Origin: Mycolicibacterium neoaurum ATCC 25795
GTDB taxonomy: Bacteria; Actinomycetota; Actinomycetes; Mycobacteriales; Mycobacteriaceae
DNA length: 64,000 bases
Direction: 5' to 3'
NCBI RefSeq assembly: GCF_000691525.1
Contig: NZ_JMDW01000020.1
Coordinates: 1 to 64,000 of the forward strand
The notes under the pieces are model-generated. The model did not search any database and was not told the DNA's origin. It saw nothing but the letters and a program-made list of their open reading frames with translations. Shown here piece by piece: positions 51,028-60,607 of this stretch. The translations under genes were made by a program, and so were the position numbers. Within the stretch, counting starts at the first letter, position 1; the number at the start of each line of letters is the position of its first letter.

Positions 51028-53513
51028 TGCGCGTTCCGTTCAGCTGGCTGCGCGACACCGTCCGGCTCGGCAACCCCGGCTGGGACGTCTCCGTCGAGGA
51101 ACTCGAACAGATCCTCATCCGGATCGGCCACGAGGTGGAGGAGATCATCCCGGTCGGACCGGTCACCGGACCGTTGACCGTCGGCCGCGTCACCGAGATC
51201 GAGGAACTCACCGAGTTCAAGAAGCCCATCCGCGCCTGCAAGGTTGATGTCGGTGAAGCAGAACCTCGCGATATCGTCTGCGGTGCAAGGAACTTCGCCG
51301 TCGGCGATCTGGTGGTCGTCGCGCTGCCCGGCACGGTGCTGCCCGGCGATTTCGCGATCGCCAAGCGCAAGACCTACGGCCGCACATCCGACGGCATGAT
51401 CTGTTCGGCCTCGGAGCTGAACCTCGGTGCTGACCACTCCGGGATCATGGTGCTGCCCGCCGGCACCGCCGAGCCGGGAGCGTCGGCCATCGAGGTCGTC
51501 GGTCTCGACGATGTGGTGTTCCATCTGGCGATCACCCCGGACCGGGGTTACTGCCTGTCCATGCGTGGCCTGGCTCGCGATATCGCGTGCGCCGCCGACC
51601 TGGATTTCGTCGACCCGGCAGACGTGCCGCCGTTGCCCGCACAGGGCGAGGCATGGCCGCTGACCATCCAGCCCGGAACCGGAGTGCAGCGCTTCGGACT
51701 GCGCCCGGTCACCGGTATCGATCCGGCGGCGGTATCACCCTGGTGGCTGCAGCGTCGGCTGCTGCTCTCCGGTATCCGGGCCATCTCACCGGCCGTGGAC
51801 GTGACCAACTACGTGATGCTCGAACTCGGCCACCCGATGCACGCCCATGACCGGTCGTTGATCACCGGCGGCTTCGACGTCCGGTTCGCCGCGGCGGGGG
51901 AGCAGGTCACCACGCTCGACGATGTCACCCGCACCCTGAACGACACCGATGTCCTGATCGTCGACGATGTCGCCACCGCGGCGATCGGCGGTGTGATGGG
52001 TGCGGGCACCACCGAGGTGCGGTCGTCGACCACCGATGTGCTGCTGGAGGCCGCCGTTTGGGATCCGGCCGCGGTATCGCGTACCCAGCGCAGGCTCCGC
52101 CTGGTCAGCGAGGCCGGCCGGCGTTACGAGCGCACCGTCGACCCGGCCATCTCGGTGGCCGCGCTGGATCGTTGCGCCACGCTGCTGGCCGAGATCGCCG
52201 GCGGCACCGTCGATCCGACGCTGACCGACTGGCGTGGTGACCCGCCGCGCGACGATTGGTCACCGGCGCCGGTCAGCATGCCCGCCGACCTGCCCGACCG
52301 GGTCGCCGGAGTGACGTATGCCGCCGGGGTGTCCGCGCGGCGGCTCACCCAGATCGGCGCCACGGTCACCGAGTCCGACGGTGTGTTGACGGCCGTCCCG
52401 CCGAGCTGGCGGCCCGACCTGCGTGAGCCTGCCGATCTGGTCGAGGAGGTGCTGCGGTTGGAAGGCCTTGACGCCATCCCCTCGGTGCTGCCGCTGGCAC
52501 CGCCCGGGCGGGGCCTGACCCCGGTCCAGCGCCGTCGCCGGGCCATCGGCAAGTCGCTGGCGCTGGAGGGTTTCGTCGAGGTGCTGCCGACACCGTTCCT
52601 GCCGGCCGGGGTGTTCGATGTCTGGGGTCTCGATACCGACGATCCTCGGCGATCGGTTGTCACCCTGCTCAACCCGCTGGAGGCCGACCGGCCCCAGCTG
52701 GCCAGCACGCTGCTGCCCGGCCTGCTGGAAGCGTTGACGCGCAACGTGTCCCGCGGTGCCGTGGACACCTCGTTGTTCGCGATCTCCCATGTCGCCGTGC
52801 AGACGGCCGAGACCCGCGCGGTGCACCGGATCCCCACCGATCGCAGGCCCACCGACGAGGAGATCGCCGGGCTGGATAGCTCGCTGCCACGCCAGCCCGA
52901 GCATGTGGGCATCGTGATGACCGGGCTGCGTGAGCCCGCCGGGCCGTGGGGGCCGGGTCGCAAGGTCGAGGCCGCCGACGCCTTCGAGGCGGTTCGGGCC
53001 ATCGGTCGAGCGGTCGGAGTCGACCTGACGCTGCGTGCCGACGCGCAGTTGCCATGGCACCCGGGCCGTTGTGCGGCGGTGCTCGTCGGGGACGTCGTCG
53101 TCGGTCATGCCGGCCAGTTGCATCCGGCCGTCATCGAGCGGGTGGGGTTGCCTGCGGGCACCTGCGCGGTCGAGATCGATCTCGACGACATCCCGATCGT
53201 CGAACGGTTGCCCGCACCCTCGGTGTCACCGTTCCCCGCGGTGTTCCAGGACATCAGCCTGATCGTCGCCGACGAGGTGGCCGCGCAGTCGGTGATCGAC
53301 GCCGTCCGCGGCGGCGCCGGTGAGCTGTTGGAGGACGTCCGGTTGTTCGACGTCTACACGGGCCCGCAGATCGGGGAGGGGCGCAAATCGCTGACTCTGG
53401 CGCTGCGGTTCCGGGCTGCGGACCGGACGTTGACCGAGGACGAGGCCAGCACGGCCAGGGATGCCGCGGTCGCCGCCGCGGCCGAGCGGGTCGGCGCGGT
53501 CCAGCGCACCTGA
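51027..53513 (+). CDS. pheT: phenylalanine-tRNA ligase beta subunit
   Basis: 828 residues in the standard bacterial order: OB/tRNA-binding-like domain (about 45-155, VGRVTEIEELTEFKKPIRAC), B3/B4 editing domain (about 215-375, AISPAVDVTNYVMLELGHPM), B5 domain, a core class II-like domain, and the C-terminal FDX-ACB anticodon-binding domain (FPAVFQDISLIVADEVAAQS to the end). It holds the editing site for mischarged Tyr-tRNA. Start codon shares one base with the pheS stop. Confidence 0.97.
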   Translation: MRVPFSWLRDTVRLGNPGWDVSVEELEQILIRIGHEVEEIIPVGPVTGPLTVGRVTEIEELTEFKKPIRACKVDVGEAEPRDIVCGARNFAVGDLVVVALPGTVLPGDFAIAKRKTYGRTSDGMICSASELNLGADHSGIMVLPAGTAEPGASAIEVVGLDDVVFHLAITPDRGYCLSMRGLARDIACAADLDFVDPADVPPLPAQGEAWPLTIQPGTGVQRFGLRPVTGIDPAAVSPWWLQRRLLLSGIRAISPAVDVTNYVMLELGHPMHAHDRSLITGGFDVRFAAAGEQVTTLDDVTRTLNDTDVLIVDDVATAAIGGVMGAGTTEVRSSTTDVLLEAAVWDPAAVSRTQRRLRLVSEAGRRYERTVDPAISVAALDRCATLLAEIAGGTVDPTLTDWRGDPPRDDWSPAPVSMPADLPDRVAGVTYAAGVSARRLTQIGATVTESDGVLTAVPPSWRPDLREPADLVEEVLRLEGLDAIPSVLPLAPPGRGLTPVQRRRRAIGKSLALEGFVEVLPTPFLPAGVFDVWGLDTDDPRRSVVTLLNPLEADRPQLASTLLPGLLEALTRNVSRGAVDTSLFAISHVAVQTAETRAVHRIPTDRRPTDEEIAGLDSSLPRQPEHVGIVMTGLREPAGPWGPGRKVEAADAFEAVRAIGRAVGVDLTLRADAQLPWHPGRCAAVLVGDVVVGHAGQLHPAVIERVGLPAGTCAVEIDLDDIPIVERLPAPSVSPFPAVFQDISLIVADEVAAQSVIDAVRGGAGELLEDVRLFDVYTGPQIGEGRKSLTLALRFRAADRTLTEDEASTARDAAVAAAAERVGAVQRT

Positions 53514-53541
53514 CGGCCATCGTAATGGGTTTGCATTCGCC

Positions 53542-53555
53542 TGCATAACAATGCA
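53542..53555. promoter_or_regulatory. argO: ARG-box-like operator before argC
   Basis: TGCAT-AACA-ATGCA, a dyad 12 nt before the argC ATG, with a further TTTGCAT half-site at 53530-53536. It resembles the TGCAT-type operator bound by mycobacterial ArgR, which is encoded in this operon, so arginine feedback on the whole cluster is likely. Confidence 0.6.
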
Positions 53556-53567
53556 AGGATCGGACTC

Positions 53568-54599
53568 ATGACATCCGTAGCTGTCGCCGGCGCCAGCGGA
53601 TACGCCGGTGGCGAGATCCTGCGCCTGCTGCTGGGCCATCCCGCCTACGCGGACGGTCGACTGACCATCGGGGCGCTCACGGCCGCCGCCAGCGCGGGCA
53701 GCACCCTGGCCGAGCATCACCCACACCTGCTGCCGCTGGCCGACCGGGTGCTGGAGGCCACCGACGCCGCTCTGCTCGCCGAGCATGATGTGGTGTTCCT
53801 CGGCCTGCCGCACGGCCACTCGGCCGCGCTGGCCGAACAACTCGGTGACACCGTCATCATCGACTGCGGCGCCGACTTCCGGTTGACCGACGCCGCGGAT
53901 TGGGAGAAGTTCTACGGCAGCGCGCACGCCGGCACCTGGCCATACGGGCTGCCCGAATTGCCGGGAGGTCGAGACGCGCTCAAAGGCGCCACCCGCATCG
54001 CGGTGCCGGGGTGCTATCCGACCTCGGCGCTGCTGGCCCTGCTGCCGGCCATCGAGACCGGTCTGGCGGAGCCGAAAGTGACCGTCGTCGCGGTCAGCGG
54101 CACCTCCGGCGCGGGCAAGTCCGCCAAGGTCGACCTGCTCGGAGCCGAGGTCATCGGATCGGCGCGGGCCTACAACATCGGCGGAAAACACCGGCACACC
54201 CCCGAGATCGCCCAGGGCCTGCGCAAGGTCACCGACAAGCCGGTGACGGTGTCGTTCACCCCCGTACTCATCCCCACCTCGCGCGGCATCCTGGCCACCT
54301 GCACCGCACCGACGCAGGCATCCGAATCCGAGATTCGGGCGGCCTACGAGAAGGCCTACGCCGACGAACCATTCATCCATCTGTTGCCCGAGGGGCAGCT
54401 GCCCAAGACCGGATCGGTGATCGGCAGCAACGCCGCTCAGATCGCCGTGACCGTCGACGCCGACGCCGGCACGCTGGTGGCCGTCTGCGCCATCGACAAC
54501 CTCACCAAGGGCACCGGCGGTGCCGCGGTGCAGTCGATGAATCTGGCATTGGGATGGCCCGAAACCGAAGGACTGTCGACCGTGGGAGTGGCACCGTGA
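53568..54599 (+). CDS. argC: N-acetyl-gamma-glutamyl-phosphate reductase
   Basis: 343 residues. NADP-binding N-terminus VAVAGASGYAGGEILRLLLG, the catalytic Cys149 in VPGCYPTSALL and the dimerisation domain with GKHRHTPEI. Third step of arginine synthesis, reducing N-acetylglutamyl phosphate to the semialdehyde. First gene of the arg cluster; ATG with AAGGAT upstream and an ARG-box dyad in the promoter region. Stop overlaps argJ start (GTGA). Confidence 0.97.
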   Translation: MTSVAVAGASGYAGGEILRLLLGHPAYADGRLTIGALTAAASAGSTLAEHHPHLLPLADRVLEATDAALLAEHDVVFLGLPHGHSAALAEQLGDTVIIDCGADFRLTDAADWEKFYGSAHAGTWPYGLPELPGGRDALKGATRIAVPGCYPTSALLALLPAIETGLAEPKVTVVAVSGTSGAGKSAKVDLLGAEVIGSARAYNIGGKHRHTPEIAQGLRKVTDKPVTVSFTPVLIPTSRGILATCTAPTQASESEIRAAYEKAYADEPFIHLLPEGQLPKTGSVIGSNAAQIAVTVDADAGTLVAVCAIDNLTKGTGGAAVQSMNLALGWPETEGLSTVGVAP

Positions 54600-55813
54600 G
54601 CGGAGCGAACCAAGAGATTCCGGCCAAGCTCGTACGTACCCAGGGCGTCACCGCCCCGGCCGGCTTCCGGGCCACCGGCATCTCCGCCGGTATCAAGGCC
54701 TCGGGAGCGCTCGACCTGGCGCTGGTGCTCAACGAGGGTCCCGACCATCACGCCGCCGGCGTGTTCACCCGTAACCAGATCAAGGCCGCACCCGTGCAGT
54801 GGTCGCAGCAGGTGCTGACGACGGGCAGGCTGCGCGCGGTCATCCTGAACTCCGGAGGTGCCAACGCCTGCACCGGTCCCGGCGGGTTCCAGGACACCCA
54901 TGCCACCGCCGAGGCGGTCGCCGCGGCACTGAGCGACTGGGGCACCGAGACCGGGGCCATCGAGGTCGCGGTGTGCTCGACCGGTCTGATCGGGGACCGG
55001 CTCCCGATGGACAAGGTGCTCGCCGGGGTCACCGAGATCGTGCACGAGATGGCCGGTGGTCTGACCGGCGGTGAAGAGGCCGCCCGGGCCATCATGACCA
55101 CCGACACGGTGCCCAAACAGGTTGCGCTGCATGCCGACAACTGGACCGTCGGCGGGATGGCCAAGGGCGCGGGCATGCTCGCCCCATCGCTGGCCACCAT
55201 GCTGGTGGTGATCACCACCGACGCCGTCGCCAGTCCGCAGGCGTTGGACGCCGCGTTGCGGCGGGCCACGGCGGGGACCTTCGACCGCCTCGACGTCGAC
55301 GGCAGCTGCTCCACCAACGACACCGTCATCCTGCTGGCCTCGGGCGCCAGCGAGGTCACCCCGAGCCAGGACGACCTGGACGCGGCCATCTTCGCCGTTT
55401 GCGACGACCTGTGCGCGCAGCTGCAGGCCGATGCCGAGGGTGTGACCAAACGCATCACGATCACCGTCGTCGGCGCCGCCGAAGAGGACGACGCGCTGGT
55501 GGCCGCTCGGGCCATCGCCCGCGACAGCCTGGTCAAGACCGCGCTGTTCGGATCCGACCCCAACTGGGGCCGCGTGCTGGCCGCCGTGGGAATTGCGCCG
55601 GTGACGCTCGATCCGCAGCGGATCAGTGTGTCGTTCAACGGATCTCCGGTCTGCGTCGACGGTGCCGGTGCCCCCGGCGCCCGCGAGGTCGATTTGTCCG
55701 GTGATGAGATCGAGGTGCTGGTCGACCTGGCCTCCGGCGATGCGTCCGCGTCGATCCGGACCACCGACCTGTCGCATGCCTATGTCGAAGAGAACTCGGC
55801 CTACAGCTCATGA
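54596..55813 (+). CDS. argJ: bifunctional ornithine acetyltransferase / N-acetylglutamate synthase
   Basis: 405 residues. Self-cleavage site and nucleophile are in AKGAGMLAPSLATML, with Thr201 as the new N-terminus of the beta chain; the oxyanion region is VAVCSTGLIG and the end NSAYSS is typical. It recycles the acetyl group from N-acetylornithine to glutamate, closing the cyclic pathway. GTG start overlaps argC; stop overlaps argB (ATGA). A longer open frame extends upstream through argC but is out of phase with it and unsupported. Confidence 0.97.
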   Translation: MSGANQEIPAKLVRTQGVTAPAGFRATGISAGIKASGALDLALVLNEGPDHHAAGVFTRNQIKAAPVQWSQQVLTTGRLRAVILNSGGANACTGPGGFQDTHATAEAVAAALSDWGTETGAIEVAVCSTGLIGDRLPMDKVLAGVTEIVHEMAGGLTGGEEAARAIMTTDTVPKQVALHADNWTVGGMAKGAGMLAPSLATMLVVITTDAVASPQALDAALRRATAGTFDRLDVDGSCSTNDTVILLASGASEVTPSQDDLDAAIFAVCDDLCAQLQADAEGVTKRITITVVGAAEEDDALVAARAIARDSLVKTALFGSDPNWGRVLAAVGIAPVTLDPQRISVSFNGSPVCVDGAGAPGAREVDLSGDEIEVLVDLASGDASASIRTTDLSHAYVEENSAYSS

Positions 55814-56697
55814 GTGACACCGTCGACGAGCATTCGACGCGGACCAAAGCGGCCGTGCTGGCCGAGGCGTTGCCGTGGCTCAAGCAGTTGCACGGCAAGA
55901 TCGTCGTGGTCAAGTACGGCGGCAACGCCATGACCGATGATGCGCTCAAGGCGGCCTTCGCCGCCGACATGGTGTTCCTGCGCAACTGCGGGATCCGTCC
56001 GGTCGTCGTGCACGGTGGCGGCCCACAGATCAGTGCGATGCTCAAGAAACTGGGCATCGCAGGCGATTTCAAGGGCGGTTTCCGCGTCACCACCCCCGAG
56101 GTGCTCGATGTCGCCAGGATGGTGCTGTTCGGTCAGGTGGGGCGCGAACTCGTCGGCCTGATCAACGCGCATGGCCCCTACGCGGTCGGCGTCACCGGCG
56201 AGGACGCTCAACTGTTCACCGCGGTGCGGCGCAGCGTGACCGTCGACGGTGTTGCCACCGATATCGGGCTGGTCGGCGACGTCGAACGCGTCAACGCCGG
56301 TTCGCTGCTGGATCTCATTGCCGCGGGCCGTATCCCGGTGGTCTCCACCATCGCGCCCGATATCGACGGTGTGGTGCACAACATCAACGCCGATACCGCG
56401 GCCGCGGCGTTGGCCGAGGCACTCGGTGCCGAGAAGCTGCTGATGCTCACCGATGTCGAAGGCCTCTACACCGATTGGCCGGACCGTACCTCCCTGGTCA
56501 GCGAAATCGACAGTGCGGCGCTGACGCAGCTGCTGCCCAAACTCGAATCTGGCATGGTGCCCAAGATCGAGGCGTGTCTGCGTGCCGTCGACGGGGGTGT
56601 ACCCAGCGCGCACGTCATCGACGGTCGCGTCGAACATTGCGTGCTCGTCGAGCTTTTCACCGACGAAGGAACCGGAACAAAGGTGGTATCGGCATGA
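55810..56697 (+). CDS. argB: acetylglutamate kinase
   Basis: 295 residues. Nucleotide-binding VVKYGGNAM near residue 37, RPVVVHGGGPQISAML, and the arginine-sensitive N-terminal helix region (TKAAVLAEALPWLKQLHGKI) typical of feedback-inhibited hexameric kinases. It phosphorylates N-acetylglutamate. Overlaps argJ by four bases; followed by a short repeat-derived stretch before argD. Confidence 0.97.
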   Translation: MSDTVDEHSTRTKAAVLAEALPWLKQLHGKIVVVKYGGNAMTDDALKAAFAADMVFLRNCGIRPVVVHGGGPQISAMLKKLGIAGDFKGGFRVTTPEVLDVARMVLFGQVGRELVGLINAHGPYAVGVTGEDAQLFTAVRRSVTVDGVATDIGLVGDVERVNAGSLLDLIAAGRIPVVSTIAPDIDGVVHNINADTAAAALAEALGAEKLLMLTDVEGLYTDWPDRTSLVSEIDSAALTQLLPKLESGMVPKIEACLRAVDGGVPSAHVIDGRVEHCVLVELFTDEGTGTKVVSA

Positions 56698-56732
56698 GCG
56701 AGCGCAGCGAGCGAATCATGGTTGAAGCATGA
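56694..56732 (+). other. 12-codon mini-ORF tiled between argB and argD
   Basis: The frame encodes MSERSERIMVEA and is linked by ATGA overlaps to both the argB stop and the argD start. The GAGCGCAGCGAGCGAATC part looks like a repeated mycobacterial spacer element rather than a gene. argD has no good ribosome binding site, so reinitiation through this mini-ORF is possible. Confidence 0.45.
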
Positions 56733-57898
56733 CACTGCAAAACCGCTGGGAAGCGGTCATGATGAACAACTACGGCACCCCGCCGCTGGCCCTGGTCGCC
56801 GGCGACGGCGCCGTCGTCACCGACGAATCCGGTAAGAGTTATCTGGACCTGCTCGGCGGTATTGCGGTCAACCTGCTCGGCCACCGTCATCCGGCCGTCA
56901 TCGAGGCCGTCACCGCCCAGCTCAACACGCTGGGACACACCTCGAACCTGTATGCCACCGAGCCCGGTATCGCCTTGGCCGAGCGGCTCGTCGACCACTT
57001 GGCGCAGCCGGCGCGGGTGTTCTTCTGCAACTCCGGTACCGAGGCCAATGAGGTTGCGTTCAAGATCACGCGGCTTACCGGACGAACCAAAGTCGTTGCG
57101 GCAGAGGGCGGTTTCCACGGTCGCACAATGGGAGCGCTGGCGCTGACCGGCCAGCCGGCCAAGCGCGCGCCGTTCGAACCGCTGCCCGGACAGGTCAGCT
57201 TCGTGCCCTACGGCGATATCGACGCGCTACGCGGCGCCGTCGACGACGAGACGGCCGCGGTGTTCCTGGAGCCGATCATGGGGGAGAGCGGCGTGGTCGT
57301 CCCGCCGCCCGGCTACCTGGTCGCGGCCAGGGAGATCACCGCCGCACACGGCGCCCTGCTCGTCCTCGACGAGGTGCAGACCGGCGTCGGACGCACCGGA
57401 GCCTTCTACGCCCATCAACACGACGGCATCACCCCCGATATCGTCACTCTGGCCAAAGGACTCGGCGGTGGCCTGCCGATCGGCGCGTGCCTGGCCATCG
57501 GCGCGACCGCCGACCTGTTGACCCCGGGCCTGCACGGCAGCACGTTCGGCGGCAACCCGGTGAGCACCGCGGCCGCCCTTGCGGTACTGCAGACGCTGGC
57601 CGCCGAGGACCTGATCAATCGGGCCGGCGCGGCGGGCAAGACGATCAGCCACGGTGTCGAGGAGATCGGCCATCCACTGGTCGACCACGTCCGTGGCAAG
57701 GGTCTGCTCATCGGCATCGCGCTCACCCAGACCAAGGCCAAGGCCGTCGAGGCGGCGGCTCGCGAGGCGGGCTTCCTGGTCAACGCCGCCGCGGCCGATG
57801 TGATCCGACTGGCCCCACCGCTGATCATCACCGATGCCCAGATCGACGAGTTCCTCACCGCACTGCCCGCGGTACTCGACAACGGAGCCAAGGGGTAA
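56729..57898 (+). CDS. argD: acetylornithine aminotransferase
   Basis: 389 residues, class III PLP aminotransferase. VFFCNSGTEANEVAFKITRL holds the phosphate-binding turn, LLVLDEVQTGVGRTG the Asp that contacts the pyridine ring, and VTLAKGLGGGLPIG the Schiff-base Lys. It converts the semialdehyde to N-acetylornithine. Its ATG overlaps the stop of the mini-ORF after argB. Confidence 0.97.
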   Translation: MTLQNRWEAVMMNNYGTPPLALVAGDGAVVTDESGKSYLDLLGGIAVNLLGHRHPAVIEAVTAQLNTLGHTSNLYATEPGIALAERLVDHLAQPARVFFCNSGTEANEVAFKITRLTGRTKVVAAEGGFHGRTMGALALTGQPAKRAPFEPLPGQVSFVPYGDIDALRGAVDDETAAVFLEPIMGESGVVVPPPGYLVAAREITAAHGALLVLDEVQTGVGRTGAFYAHQHDGITPDIVTLAKGLGGGLPIGACLAIGATADLLTPGLHGSTFGGNPVSTAAALAVLQTLAAEDLINRAGAAGKTISHGVEEIGHPLVDHVRGKGLLIGIALTQTKAKAVEAAAREAGFLVNAAAADVIRLAPPLIITDAQIDEFLTALPAVLDNGAKG

Positions 57899-57901
57899 AG
57901 C

Positions 57902-58825
57902 ATGACCCGCCATTTCCTGCGTGACGACGACCTGACACCCGACGAGCAGGCCGAGGTGCTCGCGCTGGCCGCCGAACTCAAGGCGGCGCCGTTCTCCCGG
58001 CGACCGCTGGAGGGTCCGCGCGGCGTCGCCGTCATCTTCGAGAAGAACAGCACGCGCACCCGGTTCTCCTTCGAGATGGGCATCGCCCAGCTGGGCGGGC
58101 ACGCCGTCGTCGTCGACGGCCGCAGCACCCAGCTCGGTCGCGAGGAGACCCTTGAGGACACCGGCGCGGTGCTCTCGCGTTACGTCGATGCCATCGTGTG
58201 GCGGACCTTCGCCCAGGAACGTCTGAGCGCCATGGCCTCCGGGTCGACCGTCCCGATCGTCAACGCGCTCTCCGACGAGTTCCACCCGTGCCAGGTGCTC
58301 GCCGACCTACAGACCCTCGCCGAGCGCAAGGGCGCGCTCCACGGCCTGACCATGACCTATCTGGGTGACGGCGCCAACAACATGGCGCACTCACTGATGC
58401 TGGGCGGGGTCACCGCCGGGATCAACGTGACCATCGCCGCGCCGGCGGGTTTCGAACCGCACCCGCAGTTCGTCGACGCCGCCCGCCGCCGCGCCAGTGA
58501 GACGGGAGCGACGGTGTCCGTCAGCGCCGATCCGATGGCCGCCGTCGACGGTGTCGACGTCCTGGTCACCGACACCTGGACCTCGATGGGTCAGGAGAAC
58601 GACGGCCTGGACCGAGTACGCCCGTTCCGCCCGTTCCAGGTCAACGCCGATCTACTGAAACGTGCCGACCCCGATGCCGTTGTCCTGCACTGCCTTCCGG
58701 CGCACCGCGGACACGAGATCACCGACGAGGTCATCGACGGCCCGCAGAGTGCGGTGTTCGACGAGGCCGAGAACAGGTTGCACGCCCAGAAGGCGCTGCT
58801 GGCCTGGTTGTTGGAACGTTCCTGA
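57902..58825 (+). CDS. argF: ornithine carbamoyltransferase
   Basis: 307 residues. Carbamoyl-phosphate loop STRTR at 50-54, HPCQVLADLQTL, the VLVTDTWTSMG ornithine-side loop and HCLPAHRG near the end. It makes citrulline. Starts 3 bp after argD. The 69-bp gap to argR contains a second short repeat-like stretch beginning ATGAGCGA. Confidence 0.97.
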   Translation: MTRHFLRDDDLTPDEQAEVLALAAELKAAPFSRRPLEGPRGVAVIFEKNSTRTRFSFEMGIAQLGGHAVVVDGRSTQLGREETLEDTGAVLSRYVDAIVWRTFAQERLSAMASGSTVPIVNALSDEFHPCQVLADLQTLAERKGALHGLTMTYLGDGANNMAHSLMLGGVTAGINVTIAAPAGFEPHPQFVDAARRRASETGATVSVSADPMAAVDGVDVLVTDTWTSMGQENDGLDRVRPFRPFQVNADLLKRADPDAVVLHCLPAHRGHEITDEVIDGPQSAVFDEAENRLHAQKALLAWLLERS

Positions 58826-58894
58826 CATCATGAGCGACGCTTGCGGAGCGAATCGACGGCCGACATGCGGGACCCGAGCCTGCGAGGGAACCGC

Positions 58895-59371
58895 ATGAGC
58901 ACCCCGACCCGGGCCGGCCGTCAGGCCCGCATCGTCACGTTGCTGTCGTCGAACGCGATCAGCAGCCAGACCGAGCTGGCCACCCTGCTGGCCGCCGAGG
59001 GTATCGAGGTCACCCAGGCCACCCTGTCCCGGGATCTGGAGGAGCTCGGTGCGGTGAAGCTGCGCGGGGCCGACGGCGGGGTCGGGGTGTACGTGGTGCC
59101 CGAGGACGGCAGCCCGGTGCGGGGCGTCTCCGGGGGAACCGAGCGGGTCACGAAGCTGCTCGGAGAACTGCTGGTCTCCACCGATTCCAGCGCCAACCTG
59201 GCCGTGCTGCGCACCCCGCCCGGGGCGGCGCACTACCTGGCCAGCGCCATCGACCGGGCATCGTTGCCCCAGGTTGTCGGCACCGTCGCCGGTGATGACA
59301 CCATCTTCGTGATAGCCCGCGAGCCGATGACCGGCGCAGAGCTCGCGAGCATGTTCGAAAACTTGAAGTAG
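58895..59371 (+). CDS. argR: arginine repressor
   Basis: 158 residues. N-terminal winged HTH (TELATLLAAEGIEVTQATLSRDLEELGAVKL), then the C-terminal oligomerisation and arginine-binding domain (LAVLRTPPGAAHYLASAIDR, VVGTVAGDDTIFVIAR). As an arginine-loaded hexamer it should bind the dyad before argC. ATG at 58895 has AGGGA upstream; an in-frame ATG at 58865 would add ten residues with no family support. Confidence 0.95.
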   Translation: MSTPTRAGRQARIVTLLSSNAISSQTELATLLAAEGIEVTQATLSRDLEELGAVKLRGADGGVGVYVVPEDGSPVRGVSGGTERVTKLLGELLVSTDSSANLAVLRTPPGAAHYLASAIDRASLPQVVGTVAGDDTIFVIAREPMTGAELASMFENLK

Positions 59372-59398
59372 CAGTAGAGAGATAAGGGAGATCAACCA

Positions 59399-60598
59399 AT
59401 GTCCGAACGCGTCATCCTGGCGTATTCCGGCGGTCTGGACACCTCGGTGGCCATCAGCTGGATCGGCAAGGAAACCGGCAAGGAGGTCGTCGCCGTCGCC
59501 ATCGACCTCGGCCAAGGCGGCGAGGACATGGATGTCGTGCGCCAGCGCGCCCTGGACTGCGGCGCTGTCGAGGCCGTCGTCGTCGACGCCCGCGACGAGT
59601 TCGCCGACGAATACTGCCTGCCGACCATCCAGTCCAACGCGCTCTACATGGACCGGTACCCGCTGGTCTCGGCCATCAGCCGGCCGCTGATCGTCAAGCA
59701 CCTGGTCGAGGCCGCGCGCGAGCACGGCGGCGGCATCGTGGCCCACGGTTGCACCGGCAAGGGTAACGACCAGGTCCGTTTCGAGGTCGGATTCGCCTCG
59801 CTGGCACCCGATCTGGAGGTGCTGGCCCCGGTACGCGACTACGCCTGGACTCGCGAGAAGGCCATCGCCTTCGCCGAGGAGAACGACATCCCGATCAATG
59901 TCACCAAGCGTTCGCCGTTCTCGATCGACCAGAACGTCTGGGGCCGCGCGGTGGAAACCGGGTTCCTGGAGCATCTGTGGAACGCCCCCACCAAGGACGT
60001 CTACGACTACACCGAAGACCCCACCATCAACTGGAGCAGCCCCGACGAGGTCATCGTCGGATTCGACAAGGGTGTGCCGGTCTCCATCGACGGCCGTCCG
60101 GTCACCGTGCTGCAGGCCATCGAGGAGCTCAACCGGCGCGCCGGCGCCCAGGGCGTCGGCCGGCTCGACGTCGTCGAGGACCGACTGGTCGGCATCAAGA
60201 GCCGAGAGATCTACGAGGCGCCCGGCGCCATGGTGCTGATCACCGCGCACACCGAGCTCGAGCACGTCACCCTGGAGCGCGAGCTGGGCCGTTACAAGCG
60301 CGGCACCGACCAGAAGTGGGGCGAGCTGGTCTATGACGGCCTGTGGTACTCGCCGCTCAAGCGCGCGCTGGAGGCCTTCGTCGCGCACACCCAGGAGCAC
60401 GTCACCGGTGAGATCCGGCTGGTCCTGCACGGTGGGCACATCGCGGTCAACGGCCGACGCAGCCCGACCTCGCTGTACGACTTCAACCTCGCCACCTACG
60501 ACGAGGGCGACAGCTTCGACCAGTCCAGCGCCAAGGGTTTCGTGCACGTGCACGGGCTGAGCAGCAAGATCTCGGCCAAGCGCGACCTGGGCCTGTGA
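59399..60598 (+). CDS. argG: argininosuccinate synthase
   Basis: 399 residues. ATP-pyrophosphatase loop AYSGGLDTS at 8-16, GCTGKGNDQVRFEVGFASLA and the C-terminal oligomerisation helix region. Joins citrulline and aspartate. Good ribosome binding site AAGGGAG. Followed by an 85-bp gap holding a long inverted repeat. Confidence 0.97.
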   Translation: MSERVILAYSGGLDTSVAISWIGKETGKEVVAVAIDLGQGGEDMDVVRQRALDCGAVEAVVVDARDEFADEYCLPTIQSNALYMDRYPLVSAISRPLIVKHLVEAAREHGGGIVAHGCTGKGNDQVRFEVGFASLAPDLEVLAPVRDYAWTREKAIAFAEENDIPINVTKRSPFSIDQNVWGRAVETGFLEHLWNAPTKDVYDYTEDPTINWSSPDEVIVGFDKGVPVSIDGRPVTVLQAIEELNRRAGAQGVGRLDVVEDRLVGIKSREIYEAPGAMVLITAHTELEHVTLERELGRYKRGTDQKWGELVYDGLWYSPLKRALEAFVAHTQEHVTGEIRLVLHGGHIAVNGRRSPTSLYDFNLATYDEGDSFDQSSAKGFVHVHGLSSKISAKRDLGL

Positions 60599-60607
60599 CC
60601 CCACCCC

